Source: JTS-RE9 sp964649195
GTDB taxonomy: Bacteria > Planctomycetota > Phycisphaerae > Phycisphaerales > Phycisphaeraceae
Direction of reading: 5' to 3'
Assembly: GCA_964649195.1 (NCBI GenBank)
Contig: CAZYPK010000083.1
Location: 1 to 22,139, forward strand
Length of the DNA: 22,139 nucleotides
The translations under genes and the position numbers were made by a program. Below, piece by piece: positions 8,121 to 16,695 of this stretch. Under the pieces are notes generated by a model. That model had not been told where the DNA came from. It searched no databases and saw nothing but the letters and a program-made list of their open reading frames with translations. Each line of letters begins with the position of its first letter. Positions within the stretch are counted from its first letter, which is position 1.

Positions 8121-9670
8121 TGACCGACACCGCACAACGGGAACCGCCGCCGGTGCATCGCAAGGTGCATGGGATTCATTCGCTGGCCGACCGGTTGGCC
8201 GAGGTGCGCCAGGGGCGGCGCGTCGTTCACTGTCACGGCGTTTTCGATCTGCTTCACATCGGACACATCCGCCATCTGGAGCAAGCCAGACGGCTGGGCG
8301 ACATCCTCGTCGTGACCGTCACCCCGGATCGCTTCGTCAACAAAGGCCCCGGCCGTCCCGCGTTCACGGATCGTCTTCGGGCCGAGGCGATCGCCTCGCT
8401 GGATTGCGTTGATTTCGTCGCCATCAACGAATGGGCGATGGCCGACCGGACCATCCGCCTGCTTCGCCCCGATGTCTTCGTCAAAGGCTCGGAGTATCGG
8501 GACGCCCGGCGCGATCACACCGGCGGCATCAGTGCGGAGGAGATTGCCGTCAACGAGGTCGGCGCCACCCTCCGGTTTACGCAGGACATCACCTTCAGCT
8601 CATCGAACCTCATCAACCGACATCTGTCCGGCCTTTCGGACGCCACCCGCCAATACCTGGCGGACTTCAACACGACGCACGGCGCCGATGCCGCGATCCG
8701 CCACATCAAAAATGCAAGGAAGCTGCGTGTGCTCGTCGTCGGCGATGCGATCATCGATGAATACCAATACTGCCAGGCCATCGGCAAATCCTCGAAGGAG
8801 CCGATCCTGGCGGTGAAAAGCACCAGGAATGAAACCTTCATCGGCGGCATCCTCGCCGTGGCCAACAGCATCGCCGGCTTCTGCGATCGCGTCGAGGTCG
8901 CCACCGTGCTCGGCGAACACCACCGCCAGGAAGAGTTCATCCGTCAATCGTTGCGGCCCAACATCACGCCGACCTTCTTCACCCGCATCGGCGGGCCGAC
9001 CCTCGTCAAACGCCGCTTCATCGACCACTACTTTTTCCAGAAGCTGTTTGAGGTTTACGAGATGGATGACGCTCCCTTGGCCGGCGGGGAGCACGACAGG
9101 TTCTGCGAGTTTCTCACCGGACGGCTTGCCGATTTCGACCTGGTGGTCGTCGTCGATTTCGGCCACGGCACGCTCACCGAACGCATGATTGATGAGCTTT
9201 GCCTGCGGTCGCGCTTTCTCGCGGTCAACGCCCAGTCCAACGCCGCCAACGTGGGCTACCACACCATCTCCCGCTATCCCCGCGCCGACTTCGTGAGCAT
9301 CGCCGAGAACGAGATGCGCCTCGAAGCCCGCGACCGTCACGGCGATCTCAAGTCGATGCTCCGCCAGGTCTCGCGCAAGCTCCAGGCGGACCGCGTCGTG
9401 GTCACCCGCGGGGCGCAAGGCTGCCTCGCCTACGATCGCGCGAATGGGTACGTCCAGGTGCCCGCCTTCGCCTCGGTCGTCAAGGATCGCATGGGCGCCG
9501 GCGACACGTTCATGTCGATTGCCGCGCTGTGTGCCGTGCAGCACGCTCCGATGGAGGTGCTCGGCTTCATCGGCAATGCCGCCGGTGCGCAGGCGGTCGC
9601 CACCGTGGGGCATCGACAGGCCTTGGAGGAAATCCCTTTGATTCGGCACATTGAATGCCTGCTCAAGTGA
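8117..9670 (+). CDS. Bifunctional cytidylyltransferase / PfkB-family sugar kinase (HldE-like, reversed order)
   Basis: A 517-residue two-domain enzyme overlapping the previous gene by ATGA. The ribosome site GGAGG (8105-8109) lies inside the preceding gene's terminal microrepeat. The N-terminal domain (about 36-170) is a nucleotidyltransferase with GVFDLLHIGH (41-50), RPDVFVKGSEY and TFSSSNLIN. The C-terminal domain (about 203-515) is a ribokinase-type kinase: VLVVGDAIIDEY, FIGGILAVANS, and the anion-hole/catalytic motif GAGD with D463 as catalytic base. E. coli HldE has these two activities as kinase then nucleotidyltransferase; here the order is reversed. By analogy it would phosphorylate a sugar phosphate and transfer a nucleotide to it. 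Whether the sugar is a heptose is not shown. Confidence 0.9.
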   Translation: MMTDTAQREPPPVHRKVHGIHSLADRLAEVRQGRRVVHCHGVFDLLHIGHIRHLEQARRLGDILVVTVTPDRFVNKGPGRPAFTDRLRAEAIASLDCVDFVAINEWAMADRTIRLLRPDVFVKGSEYRDARRDHTGGISAEEIAVNEVGATLRFTQDITFSSSNLINRHLSGLSDATRQYLADFNTTHGADAAIRHIKNARKLRVLVVGDAIIDEYQYCQAIGKSSKEPILAVKSTRNETFIGGILAVANSIAGFCDRVEVATVLGEHHRQEEFIRQSLRPNITPTFFTRIGGPTLVKRRFIDHYFFQKLFEVYEMDDAPLAGGEHDRFCEFLTGRLADFDLVVVVDFGHGTLTERMIDELCLRSRFLAVNAQSNAANVGYHTISRYPRADFVSIAENEMRLEARDRHGDLKSMLRQVSRKLQADRVVVTRGAQGCLAYDRANGYVQVPAFASVVKDRMGAGDTFMSIAALCAVQHAPMEVLGFIGNAAGAQAVATVGHRQALEEIPLIRHIECLLK

Positions 9671-9764
9671 TTGTTGTCGAACGAATGATCGAGTGGCGTT
9701 CTCCGTGACTCTGTTTTGTATGTCGTGTTTTGAACTTTGAACCAACCAGCCCACACCTTTTCTT

Positions 9765-10796
9765 ATGAACAACCGCATCTCCCAGGTTCTGGTCACCGGC
9801 GGCGCCGGCTACGTCGGCGCGGTCCTCGTTCCAAAGCTTCTTCGCCAGGGCTTTCGCGTTCACGTGCTGGACTGGTTCCTGTACGGCAATGATGTGCTCA
9901 GCGGTGTCGCCGCCGATCCCCGCCTCGAACAGATTCGCGGCGACATCCGCGACCCCGCCATCCTTGGCCGCGCGCTCAAGGGCTGCGATGCGGTGATTCA
10001 TCTGGCCTGCATTTCCAACGATCCCAGCTTCGAGCTGAATCCCTCGCTGGGCAGGAGCGTGAACTTCGATGCGTTTGCCCCGCTGGTGCAGGCCGCGAAA
10101 CTCGCCGGGGTTCGCCGCTTCATTTACGCCTCCTCTTCCAGCGTGTATGGCGTCAGCGAAATCGACAACGTCGATGAAACCCACCCGCTGCGCCCGTTGA
10201 CCGATTACAGCAGATTCAAGGCGATGTGCGAGCCGATCCTGCTCGAACAGCAAAGCGCCGATTTCGTCCCGGTCATCATCAGGCCGGCCACGGTGTGCGG
10301 CTACTCGCCGCGCCTGCGCCTGGACCTGACGGTGAACATCCTCACCAATCATGCGGTTAGCCGCGGCAAAATCACCGTCTTCGGCGGAAGCCAGCTCCGG
10401 CCCAACCTGCACATCGAGGACATGGCCGATCTTTACGTTCAACTGCTGGGCGAGAGCGATGACCGGATCGCCGGACGCATTTTCAACGCGGGCTATCAGA
10501 ACCACAGCGTCGCCCGGATTGCCGAGATTGTCCGCGCGGTGGTCACAGGCATGTACCCCGACCGCGATCCGATTCAGGTGATCACCACGCCTTCGGATGA
10601 CAATCGTTCCTACCACATCAGTTCGCAGCTCATCGCCCGCGAGCTTGGATTCCAGCCCAAGCGCCGGATCGAGGATGCGGTGCGCGATCTCGTCTCCGCC
10701 TTCCGCGCCGGCAAGGCGCCCGACTCGATGGAGGATGCCCGCTATTTCAACATCAAAATGATGCGCGAAAGTGAAGGGACGATCGCCGCGGCATAG
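9765..10796 (+). CDS. NAD-dependent epimerase/dehydratase (extended SDR)
   Basis: A 343-residue extended short-chain dehydrogenase acting on nucleotide sugars. The NAD motif TGGAGYVG covers residues 11-18, GDIRD and HLACIS follow, and the catalytic pair is Y148 and K152 in DYSRFKAMCE after YASSSSVYG. The family covers 4-epimerases, 4,6-dehydratases and reductases, and I cannot choose among them. The gene starts 94 bases after the kinase gene with no visible Shine-Dalgarno (CACACCTTTTCTT precedes the ATG), unlike most of its neighbours. It probably modifies the activated sugar made by the cluster. Confidence 0.9.
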   Translation: MNNRISQVLVTGGAGYVGAVLVPKLLRQGFRVHVLDWFLYGNDVLSGVAADPRLEQIRGDIRDPAILGRALKGCDAVIHLACISNDPSFELNPSLGRSVNFDAFAPLVQAAKLAGVRRFIYASSSSVYGVSEIDNVDETHPLRPLTDYSRFKAMCEPILLEQQSADFVPVIIRPATVCGYSPRLRLDLTVNILTNHAVSRGKITVFGGSQLRPNLHIEDMADLYVQLLGESDDRIAGRIFNAGYQNHSVARIAEIVRAVVTGMYPDRDPIQVITTPSDDNRSYHISSQLIARELGFQPKRRIEDAVRDLVSAFRAGKAPDSMEDARYFNIKMMRESEGTIAAA

Positions 10797-10832
10797 GCAC
10801 GCCATTGCGAAGCGCGAATCGTGAGGCTCCCG

Positions 10833-11702
10833 ATGTTTCCGTCATCCATGACCACTGAACCCATTGACATCGCGGCTTTGCAGCAGACCGCCCGCCAGAT
10901 TCGCGGCGAGGTGGTGGCCATGTCGCATCGGGCCGGCGCGGCGCATCTGGGGTCGGCGCTTTCCTGCATCGATATTCTCGTCGCGGCCTACTTCGCGGTG
11001 ATGCGGATCGATCCTTCGCAACCGGCGGACCCGCTGCGCGATCGCCTGATCCTGAGCAAGGGGCACGCGGCTTCGGCGCTCTACGCCACGCTGGCGGCAC
11101 GCGGTTTCTTCGATCAGGAATGGTTGAAAACCTATGGCCAACACGGCGGCAGACTCGCCGAGCAGCCCCTGCCCGACGGCGTGCCCGGTGTCGAAGCGGC
11201 GACCGGTTCGCTGGGGCATGGTCTGCCGCTGGGCGTGGGCATCGCCCTGGCCGGCCGCATTCACCGGCGCAGCCATCGCGTCTTCGTCGTCATGAGCGAT
11301 GGCGAGTGCAATGAAGGTTCCGTGTGGGAGGCCGCCATGTTCGCTCCCGCGCAGAGGCTGGCGAACCTCACCGTGATCATCGACTACAACCGCTGGCAGG
11401 CCACCGGGCGCAGCGATGAAATCATGTCGCTCTCCCCGCTGCCGGCGAAGTGGGCGGCGTTCGGCTGGCGCACCGTTGAAGTGGATGGACATGATGTCGC
11501 CGCGCTGGCGAAAGCCATGTCCGATGAAGCGGGCGCCGGCAACGGCAATTCCCTGCGGCCACCGCTGGCCATCATCGCGCACACGGTCAAAGGCAGGGGC
11601 GTTTCGTTCATGGAGGATGACAACAACTGGCACTACCGCGCCCCCGACGCCGCGGAACTGGAAAAAGCCCGTGCGGAACTGGGGCTGGTTGCCGCGACTT
11701 GA
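10833..11702 (+). CDS. Transketolase, N-terminal (TPP-binding) subunit
   Basis: A 289-residue protein equal to the first third of a transketolase. It shows GHAASALYATLAARG near residue 80, a GSLGHGLP loop, and the thiamine-diphosphate/Mg motif SDGECNEGSVWEAA (155-168) closing with IDYN near 184. The ATG at 10833 is chosen for the GAGG six bases upstream; ATG 10848 and GTG 10821 are in frame. The C-terminal subunit follows after eight bases, so the two almost certainly form one enzyme transferring two-carbon ketol units. Location in a sugar-activation cluster argues for a dedicated biosynthetic role rather than central metabolism. DXS-like chemistry is an alternative. Confidence 0.9.
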   Translation: MFPSSMTTEPIDIAALQQTARQIRGEVVAMSHRAGAAHLGSALSCIDILVAAYFAVMRIDPSQPADPLRDRLILSKGHAASALYATLAARGFFDQEWLKTYGQHGGRLAEQPLPDGVPGVEAATGSLGHGLPLGVGIALAGRIHRRSHRVFVVMSDGECNEGSVWEAAMFAPAQRLANLTVIIDYNRWQATGRSDEIMSLSPLPAKWAAFGWRTVEVDGHDVAALAKAMSDEAGAGNGNSLRPPLAIIAHTVKGRGVSFMEDDNNWHYRAPDAAELEKARAELGLVAAT

Positions 11703-11710
11703 GATGAACG

Positions 11711-12715
11711 ATGCGAAACGCTTTTGCCTCACAACTCGAAACGCTCGCGGCCGCCGATGATCGCGTCGTGCTGCTCAGCGGCGACATCGGCAATCGCATG
11801 TTCGATTCGTTCAAGCGGCGATTCCCCGATCGCTTCTACAACACCGGCATCGCCGAGCAGAGCATGGTCGGCATCGCCGCGGGTCTGGCGATGAACGGCC
11901 TGCGCCCGATCGCCTACACCATCGCTCCGTTCATCACCGCCCGCTGCCTGGAGCAGATTCGCGTGGACCTTTGCCATCACCGGTTGCCGGTGATGCTGGC
12001 CGGCGTCGGCGCGGGCCTGGGGTACGCGGAACTGGGCGCGACGCATCACTCGTGCGAAGACATCGCCATGCTGCGCTGCCTGCCCGGCATGACGGTCGTC
12101 TGTCCCGGCGACGCCTTTGAGGTCCGCGCCGCCATGATCGGGCTGTTGCGGATCGAGGGGCCGGGTTATCTGCGGCTGGGTAAAAAGGGTGAACCGCTGG
12201 TTCACTCTGAAATCCCCGGTGAATTCGCCATTGGCAAGGCGATGGTGCTGCGGGAAGGCGAAGACATCTGTCTGCTGAGCTGCGGCAACATGCTGCCGGT
12301 TGTCGGGGATGTGGCGGACCTTCTGCAAGCCCGCTCCATTCGCGCCCGCCTGGTGAGTCATCACACGGTCAAGCCGCTTGATGCCCAACTGCTGCGCGAA
12401 TGCTTTGATGAGTTCGCCATCGTCGCCACGATCGAGGAGCACAGCCTCATCGGCGGCTTTGGCGGCGCGGTGGCGGAGTGGCTGGTCGATCAGCCTGCGG
12501 CGCTCAACGCCCGCGCCCGGCTCGTTCGCTTCGGCACGGCCGATGAGTTCCCGCATCTGGCCGGCGACCAGGATCATGCCCGCCATGAGTTCGGCTTGAC
12601 TGCCCAGGCGATCGCGCATCGAATCTGGAACGAATGGATGAAGTTTCCCTCTGCTGCGCGGAAGGCAAAACGCTGGCGAGGCAGGGACGGGATGAAGGAG
12701 ATGCTCAGCCGATGA
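11711..12715 (+). CDS. Transketolase, C-terminal (pyrimidine-binding) subunit
   Basis: A 334-residue partner of the preceding gene. It holds the pyrimidine-binding domain with the catalytic glutamate E49 in NTGIAEQSMVGIAAGLA (from residue 44), then the C-terminal transketolase domain (CLLSCGNM, VKPLDAQLL, ATIEEHSLIGGFGGAV). The last 30 residues are basic (FPSAARKAKRWRGRDG) and look like an extra tail beyond the usual domain end. The stop overlaps the next start (ATGA at 12712), consistent with translational coupling. Confidence 0.9.
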   Translation: MRNAFASQLETLAAADDRVVLLSGDIGNRMFDSFKRRFPDRFYNTGIAEQSMVGIAAGLAMNGLRPIAYTIAPFITARCLEQIRVDLCHHRLPVMLAGVGAGLGYAELGATHHSCEDIAMLRCLPGMTVVCPGDAFEVRAAMIGLLRIEGPGYLRLGKKGEPLVHSEIPGEFAIGKAMVLREGEDICLLSCGNMLPVVGDVADLLQARSIRARLVSHHTVKPLDAQLLRECFDEFAIVATIEEHSLIGGFGGAVAEWLVDQPAALNARARLVRFGTADEFPHLAGDQDHARHEFGLTAQAIAHRIWNEWMKFPSAARKAKRWRGRDGMKEMLSR

Positions 12716-13791
12716 AGTCGCTTGCCGCGATTCTCGTTCAGACCGGTTCGCCGTTGGAACTGGTCGATCTGGAGATTCCACCTCTCAAACCCGGCCAGGC
12801 GCTTGTGGAAGTCACCTGTTCGGGGGTTTGTCACACGCAGGTTCTGGAAGCGCGCGGTCACCGTGGCGAGGACAGGTTTCTGCCTCACTGCCTGGGTCAC
12901 GAAGGCGTCGGCATCGTGCGCGAGATCGGCACCGGTATTACGAAAGTGCAGGCGGATGATCGTGTGATCCTGTCGTGGCTCAAAGGCAGCGGCGCCGATG
13001 TGCCGGGCACGACCTATCAGTGGCCGCAGGGGGCCGGTGGAACGCGCACGGTCAATGCGGGTGGTGTGACCACGTTCAATGCGCTGACGGTGGTCAGTGA
13101 AAATCGTTTGACGAAGCTGCCCGCCGGCGTGCCGTTGCATCAGGCGCCCTTGCTGGGGTGTGCGATTCCCACCGGCGTGGGGGCGGTGCTCAACACCGCG
13201 GCGGCCAGGCCCGGCGACAGCATCGCCATCTTCGGCTGCGGCGGCGTGGGCCTCTGTGCCGTGGCCGGCGCGAAGGCGGCCCGGTGCGATCCGATCATCG
13301 CCATCGACATCAATCCCGACAAGTTCCCGCTCGCCGCGCGGCTGGGCGCCACGCATCGGATCAATGCCGGTAATCACCCTGTTTTGGAAGCCATTCAGGA
13401 AATCCGGCGAGGTGGCGTCGATTATTCCATTGAAGCGACCGGTCGGCCCGATGTGATGCGACAGGCATTGCAATGTGTCCGCGCTCGCGGCGGAACCGCC
13501 GTCATTATCGGCAACGCCCGTTTTGGCGAAACGCTGAACCTCGACCCGCAGCAGTTCAACCAGGGCAAACGGCTGCTGGGAACATGGGGCGGCGACAGCG
13601 ACCCCGACCGCGACTACCCGCGATTCGGCCAGTTGATGGCCGGCGGCCAACTCGACCTTGCCCCGTTGATCGAAGGCGACTCCACGGATGGAAGCTCGCC
13701 GCATCGTTACAGACTGACCGACATCAACCAGGCGCTGGCCGACCTTGAATCCGGCCGCTGCGTCCGACCGATGATTGAGATAGGACCGTGA
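12712..13791 (+). CDS. Zinc-dependent alcohol dehydrogenase (MDR superfamily)
   Basis: A 359-residue medium-chain dehydrogenase. The expected catalytic zinc ligands are visible: C40 (GVCHTQ), H63 (LGHEGVG) and C150 (LLGCAIPTGVGAVLNTA, the form seen in class I/III-type alcohol dehydrogenases). The NAD(P) motif GCGGVGL follows near 176. The four cysteines of the structural-zinc lobe are absent; that loop reads SWLKGSGADVPGTTYQWPQ. ATG 12712 overlaps the transketolase stop, with AAGGAG at 12695-12700. In this setting it probably interconverts a keto sugar or polyol phosphate, as MDR reductases of the TarJ type do, but the substrate is not deducible. Confidence 0.9.
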   Translation: MKSLAAILVQTGSPLELVDLEIPPLKPGQALVEVTCSGVCHTQVLEARGHRGEDRFLPHCLGHEGVGIVREIGTGITKVQADDRVILSWLKGSGADVPGTTYQWPQGAGGTRTVNAGGVTTFNALTVVSENRLTKLPAGVPLHQAPLLGCAIPTGVGAVLNTAAARPGDSIAIFGCGGVGLCAVAGAKAARCDPIIAIDINPDKFPLAARLGATHRINAGNHPVLEAIQEIRRGGVDYSIEATGRPDVMRQALQCVRARGGTAVIIGNARFGETLNLDPQQFNQGKRLLGTWGGDSDPDRDYPRFGQLMAGGQLDLAPLIEGDSTDGSSPHRYRLTDINQALADLESGRCVRPMIEIGP

Positions 13792-13843
13792 ACCCCACCA
13801 AAGCCCGCGCACTCCCATGCGTGGGTCGCCCCCAAAAAATCCC

Positions 13844-14473
13844 ATGCGAATCGGCATCGACCTCGACAACACGATCATCTGTTACGACCAGCTATTCGGC
13901 TGGCTGGCGTCGCAGCGATCACTCATCCCTCCCGGCTCGACATGGGACAAGACGCTGGTCCGCGATCATCTGAGAAGGACCGGCCGCGAAGAGGCATGGA
14001 CGAAACTGCAAGGCGAGGCTTACGGCCCGGCCATTCGACGGGCGACACCGTTTCCGGGTGTGATCGATTTCATTTCCCATTGCCGCGCTCAGGCGATTCC
14101 CGTGTTCATCATCAGTCACAAGACCCGCGAACCTTTCATCGGTCCGCGCCATGATCTGCATGCCGCCGCGATGGGGTGGCTTGAGAAGCAGGGGTTCTTC
14201 TCGGCTTCCGTCGGGCTGTCGCGCGAGGATGTTTTTCTGGAAGTGAGCGAGAGGGACAAGCTGAATCGCATCCGGCTTCAGGCATGCACCCACTTCATTG
14301 ATGACCTGCCTGAGATTCTCAGCGATGTCGATTTTCCGCAGGGCATCGATCGCATTCTGTTCGCCCCCCATGCGCCGGCTTCGGGTGAAGCGGATGGAGG
14401 CGCGCGTGGCGTGAACCGCTTTTCATCCTGGGATCGGTTGCCGGGTCTGTTGTTCCACGAGGTGTTGCCATGA
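13844..14473 (+). CDS. HAD-like hydrolase
   Basis: A 209-residue protein of the haloacid dehalogenase superfamily. Motif I is IDLDNTI (D6, D8), a motif II-like serine is in FIISHKTR near residue 90, and the acidic motif IV is FIDDLPEIL (D153, D154). The start at 13844 places motif I at the usual N-terminal position; an upstream ATG at 13817 has no ribosome site. It overlaps the kinase gene by ATGA. It probably removes a phosphate from a pathway intermediate, like GmhB in heptose synthesis, but sequence alone does not give the substrate. Confidence 0.8.
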   Translation: MRIGIDLDNTIICYDQLFGWLASQRSLIPPGSTWDKTLVRDHLRRTGREEAWTKLQGEAYGPAIRRATPFPGVIDFISHCRAQAIPVFIISHKTREPFIGPRHDLHAAAMGWLEKQGFFSASVGLSREDVFLEVSERDKLNRIRLQACTHFIDDLPEILSDVDFPQGIDRILFAPHAPASGEADGGARGVNRFSSWDRLPGLLFHEVLP

Positions 14474-15537
14474 TCGCGTTTGCCAATCCGCTCAGTGAAG
14501 TGCTTCCCCAATCCACCGTCGAGGCGATCGAGCGGCTGCTCCAGTCGATCGAATACGGCGGCGATGCGCGGCTCACGCCGATGCGGGGCGGAGCGAACAA
14601 CAAGACGTTTCGCGTCGATGGCGGCGGCAGGCCGCTGTTCCTGAAGGTGTATTTTCGGGACAAGGCCGATGGCCGCGATCGCCTGGCGGCGGAGTGGCGG
14701 TTTGTGAGCATGGCTTGGAACCACGGCATGCGCTCGGTCGTGCAGCCGCTGGCCAAGGATGATGACGCGGGCATCGCCCTGTACGAGTTCGCCTATGGCC
14801 GGCGGCTGGAGCGCACCGAGGTGAACGTCGCCCACATCGAGCAGGCCCTGACCTTTGTCCGGCGGCTGGCCACGATGCAATACGCCCCCGATGCCCAGGC
14901 CCTGCCCGATGCGAGCGAATCCTGTTTCACGCTCAACGAGCACGTGCAACTGGTGGAGCAGCGCGTGCGGAAGCTGGCGGAACTTGAGCCGATGACCGCG
15001 ACCGATCATGAACTCATGCAGTTCGTGAGCAACGAACTGCTCCCCGCGTGGCAGTCGCAGATCGCAAGGCTTGGCCGCAAGGCGGCGGCGGCGAACATGG
15101 CTTTGGACCAGCCGCTGCCGGCGCGCGACCGCTGCCTTTCCCCTTCGGATTTCGGCTTTCACAATGCGGTCCTCGAAGCCGGCGGACGGCTGCGCTTCGT
15201 CGATTTCGAGTACGCAGGATGGGATGATCCCGCCAAGATGGTCTGCGATTTCTTCTGCCAGCCCGCGGTGCCCGTGCCCAGGCAGTTTCTGGATTCGGTC
15301 GCATCGACCGTGGTGGAAGGGCTGCCCAACCGCGCGATGCACCGCCATCGCATCGACATGCTCTGGCCGATCTATCGCATCAAGTGGTGCTGCATCATGC
15401 TCAACATCTTCACCCCGGTCGGCGCGAAGCGGCGCGGCTTTGCCGGCCCCGGCCAGGAACTTGAAAATCTCAAGAAGACCCAGCTCGCGCTGGCGCGGCA
15501 GACGCTGCGCAGCCTGATCGAAGCCTCGAATGATTGA
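14470..15537 (+). CDS. Aminoglycoside-phosphotransferase-fold small-molecule kinase
   Basis: A 355-residue protein of the APH/choline kinase fold. Visible parts are a glycine-rich loop (MRGGANNKTFRV), the ATP-binding lysine K59 (FLKVYF), the catalytic loop PSDFGFHN with D227 and N232, and the metal-binding VDFEYAG with D245. The histidine usual in the HGDxxxxN loop is replaced by proline (P225). GAGG at 14459-14462 serves as ribosome site. The gene is coupled to the HAD gene (ATGA), so kinase and phosphatase may act on linked intermediates. Drug resistance is unlikely in this context; a sugar or polyol kinase is more plausible. Confidence 0.8.
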   Translation: MIAFANPLSEVLPQSTVEAIERLLQSIEYGGDARLTPMRGGANNKTFRVDGGGRPLFLKVYFRDKADGRDRLAAEWRFVSMAWNHGMRSVVQPLAKDDDAGIALYEFAYGRRLERTEVNVAHIEQALTFVRRLATMQYAPDAQALPDASESCFTLNEHVQLVEQRVRKLAELEPMTATDHELMQFVSNELLPAWQSQIARLGRKAAAANMALDQPLPARDRCLSPSDFGFHNAVLEAGGRLRFVDFEYAGWDDPAKMVCDFFCQPAVPVPRQFLDSVASTVVEGLPNRAMHRHRIDMLWPIYRIKWCCIMLNIFTPVGAKRRGFAGPGQELENLKKTQLALARQTLRSLIEASND

Positions 15538-15551
15538 GCGCACGGACGCAA

Positions 15552-15573
15552 CCCACGGACAGGAGTCCGTGGG
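15552..15573. repeat. Perfect hairpin CCCACGGAC-AGGA-GTCCGTGGG
   Basis: A 9-bp perfect stem with the tetraloop AGGA lies between the kinase gene and the next SDR gene, ending 24 bases before ATG 15598. No T-tract follows, so it is not an ordinary terminator. It may be an intergenic repeat or a transcript processing/stability element. Confidence 0.65.
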
Positions 15574-15597
15574 CTTTGAGTTGGAGCAAGTTGAAGA

Positions 15598-16641
15598 ATG
15601 ACACGGATGTCCATGAATCAAGACCTTTCCAATCCCGGCACGGGCGGCGCGAAGAAGATCGTCGTCCTCGGCGCCAACGCCTTTTCCGGGCAGGATTTCA
15701 TCGATCTCCTTCTCGATGATCCGGCCTATGAGGTGATCGGCGTCAGCAGGCGGGCCGAGTTGCCCGCGTACCGTCTGAAGCACCGGAGTCGCAGCGAGCT
15801 GTCGCGGTATCGTTTCGTGCAGGCGGACATGAATCAGGACATGGATGCGATTCTGCGTCTGCTCGATCGGGAGCGTCCGCAGTGGATCGTGAACTTTGCC
15901 GCGCAAAGCGAGGTCGCACCAAGCTGGGAGCATCCGGAGCATTGGTTCAACACGAACACGGTCGCCCTGGCGAAGCTGATCAATCATCTGCGCACGCGCG
16001 ACCATCTGGAGCGATACCTGCACATCTCCTCGCCGGAGGTTTACGGCGCCTGCGTCGGCACGATCCGCGAGGACGCCCGCATGAACCCCAGCACGCCTTA
16101 CGCCGCATCGAAGGCGGCGGCGGACATGCTGCTGGAAACCTATCGCAGGCAGTTCGGTTTTCCGCTGCTTTCCGTGCGGGCGACGAACGTCTATGGCGCG
16201 CGCCAGCAACTGTTCAAGATCATTCCGCGATCGGTCATCCGCATCAAACTCGGCAAACCCATCGATCTCCACGGCGGCGGCAGGGCGGTCAAGTCCTACA
16301 TCCATGTCCGCGATGTCTCCCGCGGCGAACTGGCGATCCTTCAACGCGGCAGCATCGGCCGGCTCTATCACCTCTCGCCGGAGCAGGGCGTCGCGGTGCG
16401 CGAGGTCGTGGCCGCGATCTGCGAAACACTGGGCGCTTCCTTCGAGCAGGCCACGCGAATCGTCGATGAAAGGCCCGGACAGGATGCGGCCTATGTCATC
16501 GATTCGTCGTTGGTCCGCGGCGAACTCGGCTGGTCGCCGCGGATATCGCTCGATGAGGGGCTGCGCGAAGTCGTCGATTGGGTGAATGCAAATTGGGATG
16601 ACATCCAGCAGGCAACGCTCGAGTATCAGCATCAGGCGTGA
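15598..16641 (+). CDS. GDP-mannose/dTDP-glucose 4,6-dehydratase-like SDR
   Basis: A 347-residue extended SDR and the second nucleotide-sugar-modifying enzyme of the cluster. The NAD motif is a variant, VVLGANAFSG (residues 22-31). FAAQSEVAPSW and SSPEVYG resemble the dehydratase family, and the catalytic pair is Y168 and K172 in TPYAASKAAADM. The C-terminal part (SYIHVRDVSRGELAI, ELGWSPRISLDEGL) follows the family's usual order. ATG 15598 is used; ATG 15607 and 15613 are in frame alternatives. Dehydratase activity is the best guess, but epimerase or reductase cannot be excluded. Confidence 0.87.
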   Translation: MTRMSMNQDLSNPGTGGAKKIVVLGANAFSGQDFIDLLLDDPAYEVIGVSRRAELPAYRLKHRSRSELSRYRFVQADMNQDMDAILRLLDRERPQWIVNFAAQSEVAPSWEHPEHWFNTNTVALAKLINHLRTRDHLERYLHISSPEVYGACVGTIREDARMNPSTPYAASKAAADMLLETYRRQFGFPLLSVRATNVYGARQQLFKIIPRSVIRIKLGKPIDLHGGGRAVKSYIHVRDVSRGELAILQRGSIGRLYHLSPEQGVAVREVVAAICETLGASFEQATRIVDERPGQDAAYVIDSSLVRGELGWSPRISLDEGLREVVDWVNANWDDIQQATLEYQHQA

Positions 16642-16663
16642 AGCAACCTCACGCATCACAGCC

Positions 16664-16679
16664 GCAGCGTCCTCGCTGC
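16664..16679. repeat. Short hairpin GCAGCG-TCCT-CGCTGC
   Basis: A 6-bp perfect stem lies 17 bases before the methyltransferase ATG. The 17-mer AGCCGCAGCGTCCTCGC that contains its left arm (16660-16676) recurs exactly at 18274-18290. The gene has no visible Shine-Dalgarno. Confidence 0.5.
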
Positions 16680-16695
16680 GCGTCTTCATCAAACC

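Noticed and set aside
14470..15537. Antibiotic resistance gene
   Set aside because: The APH fold is shared by many sugar, choline and amino-acid kinases; operon context and the altered catalytic loop do not support aminoglycoside resistance.
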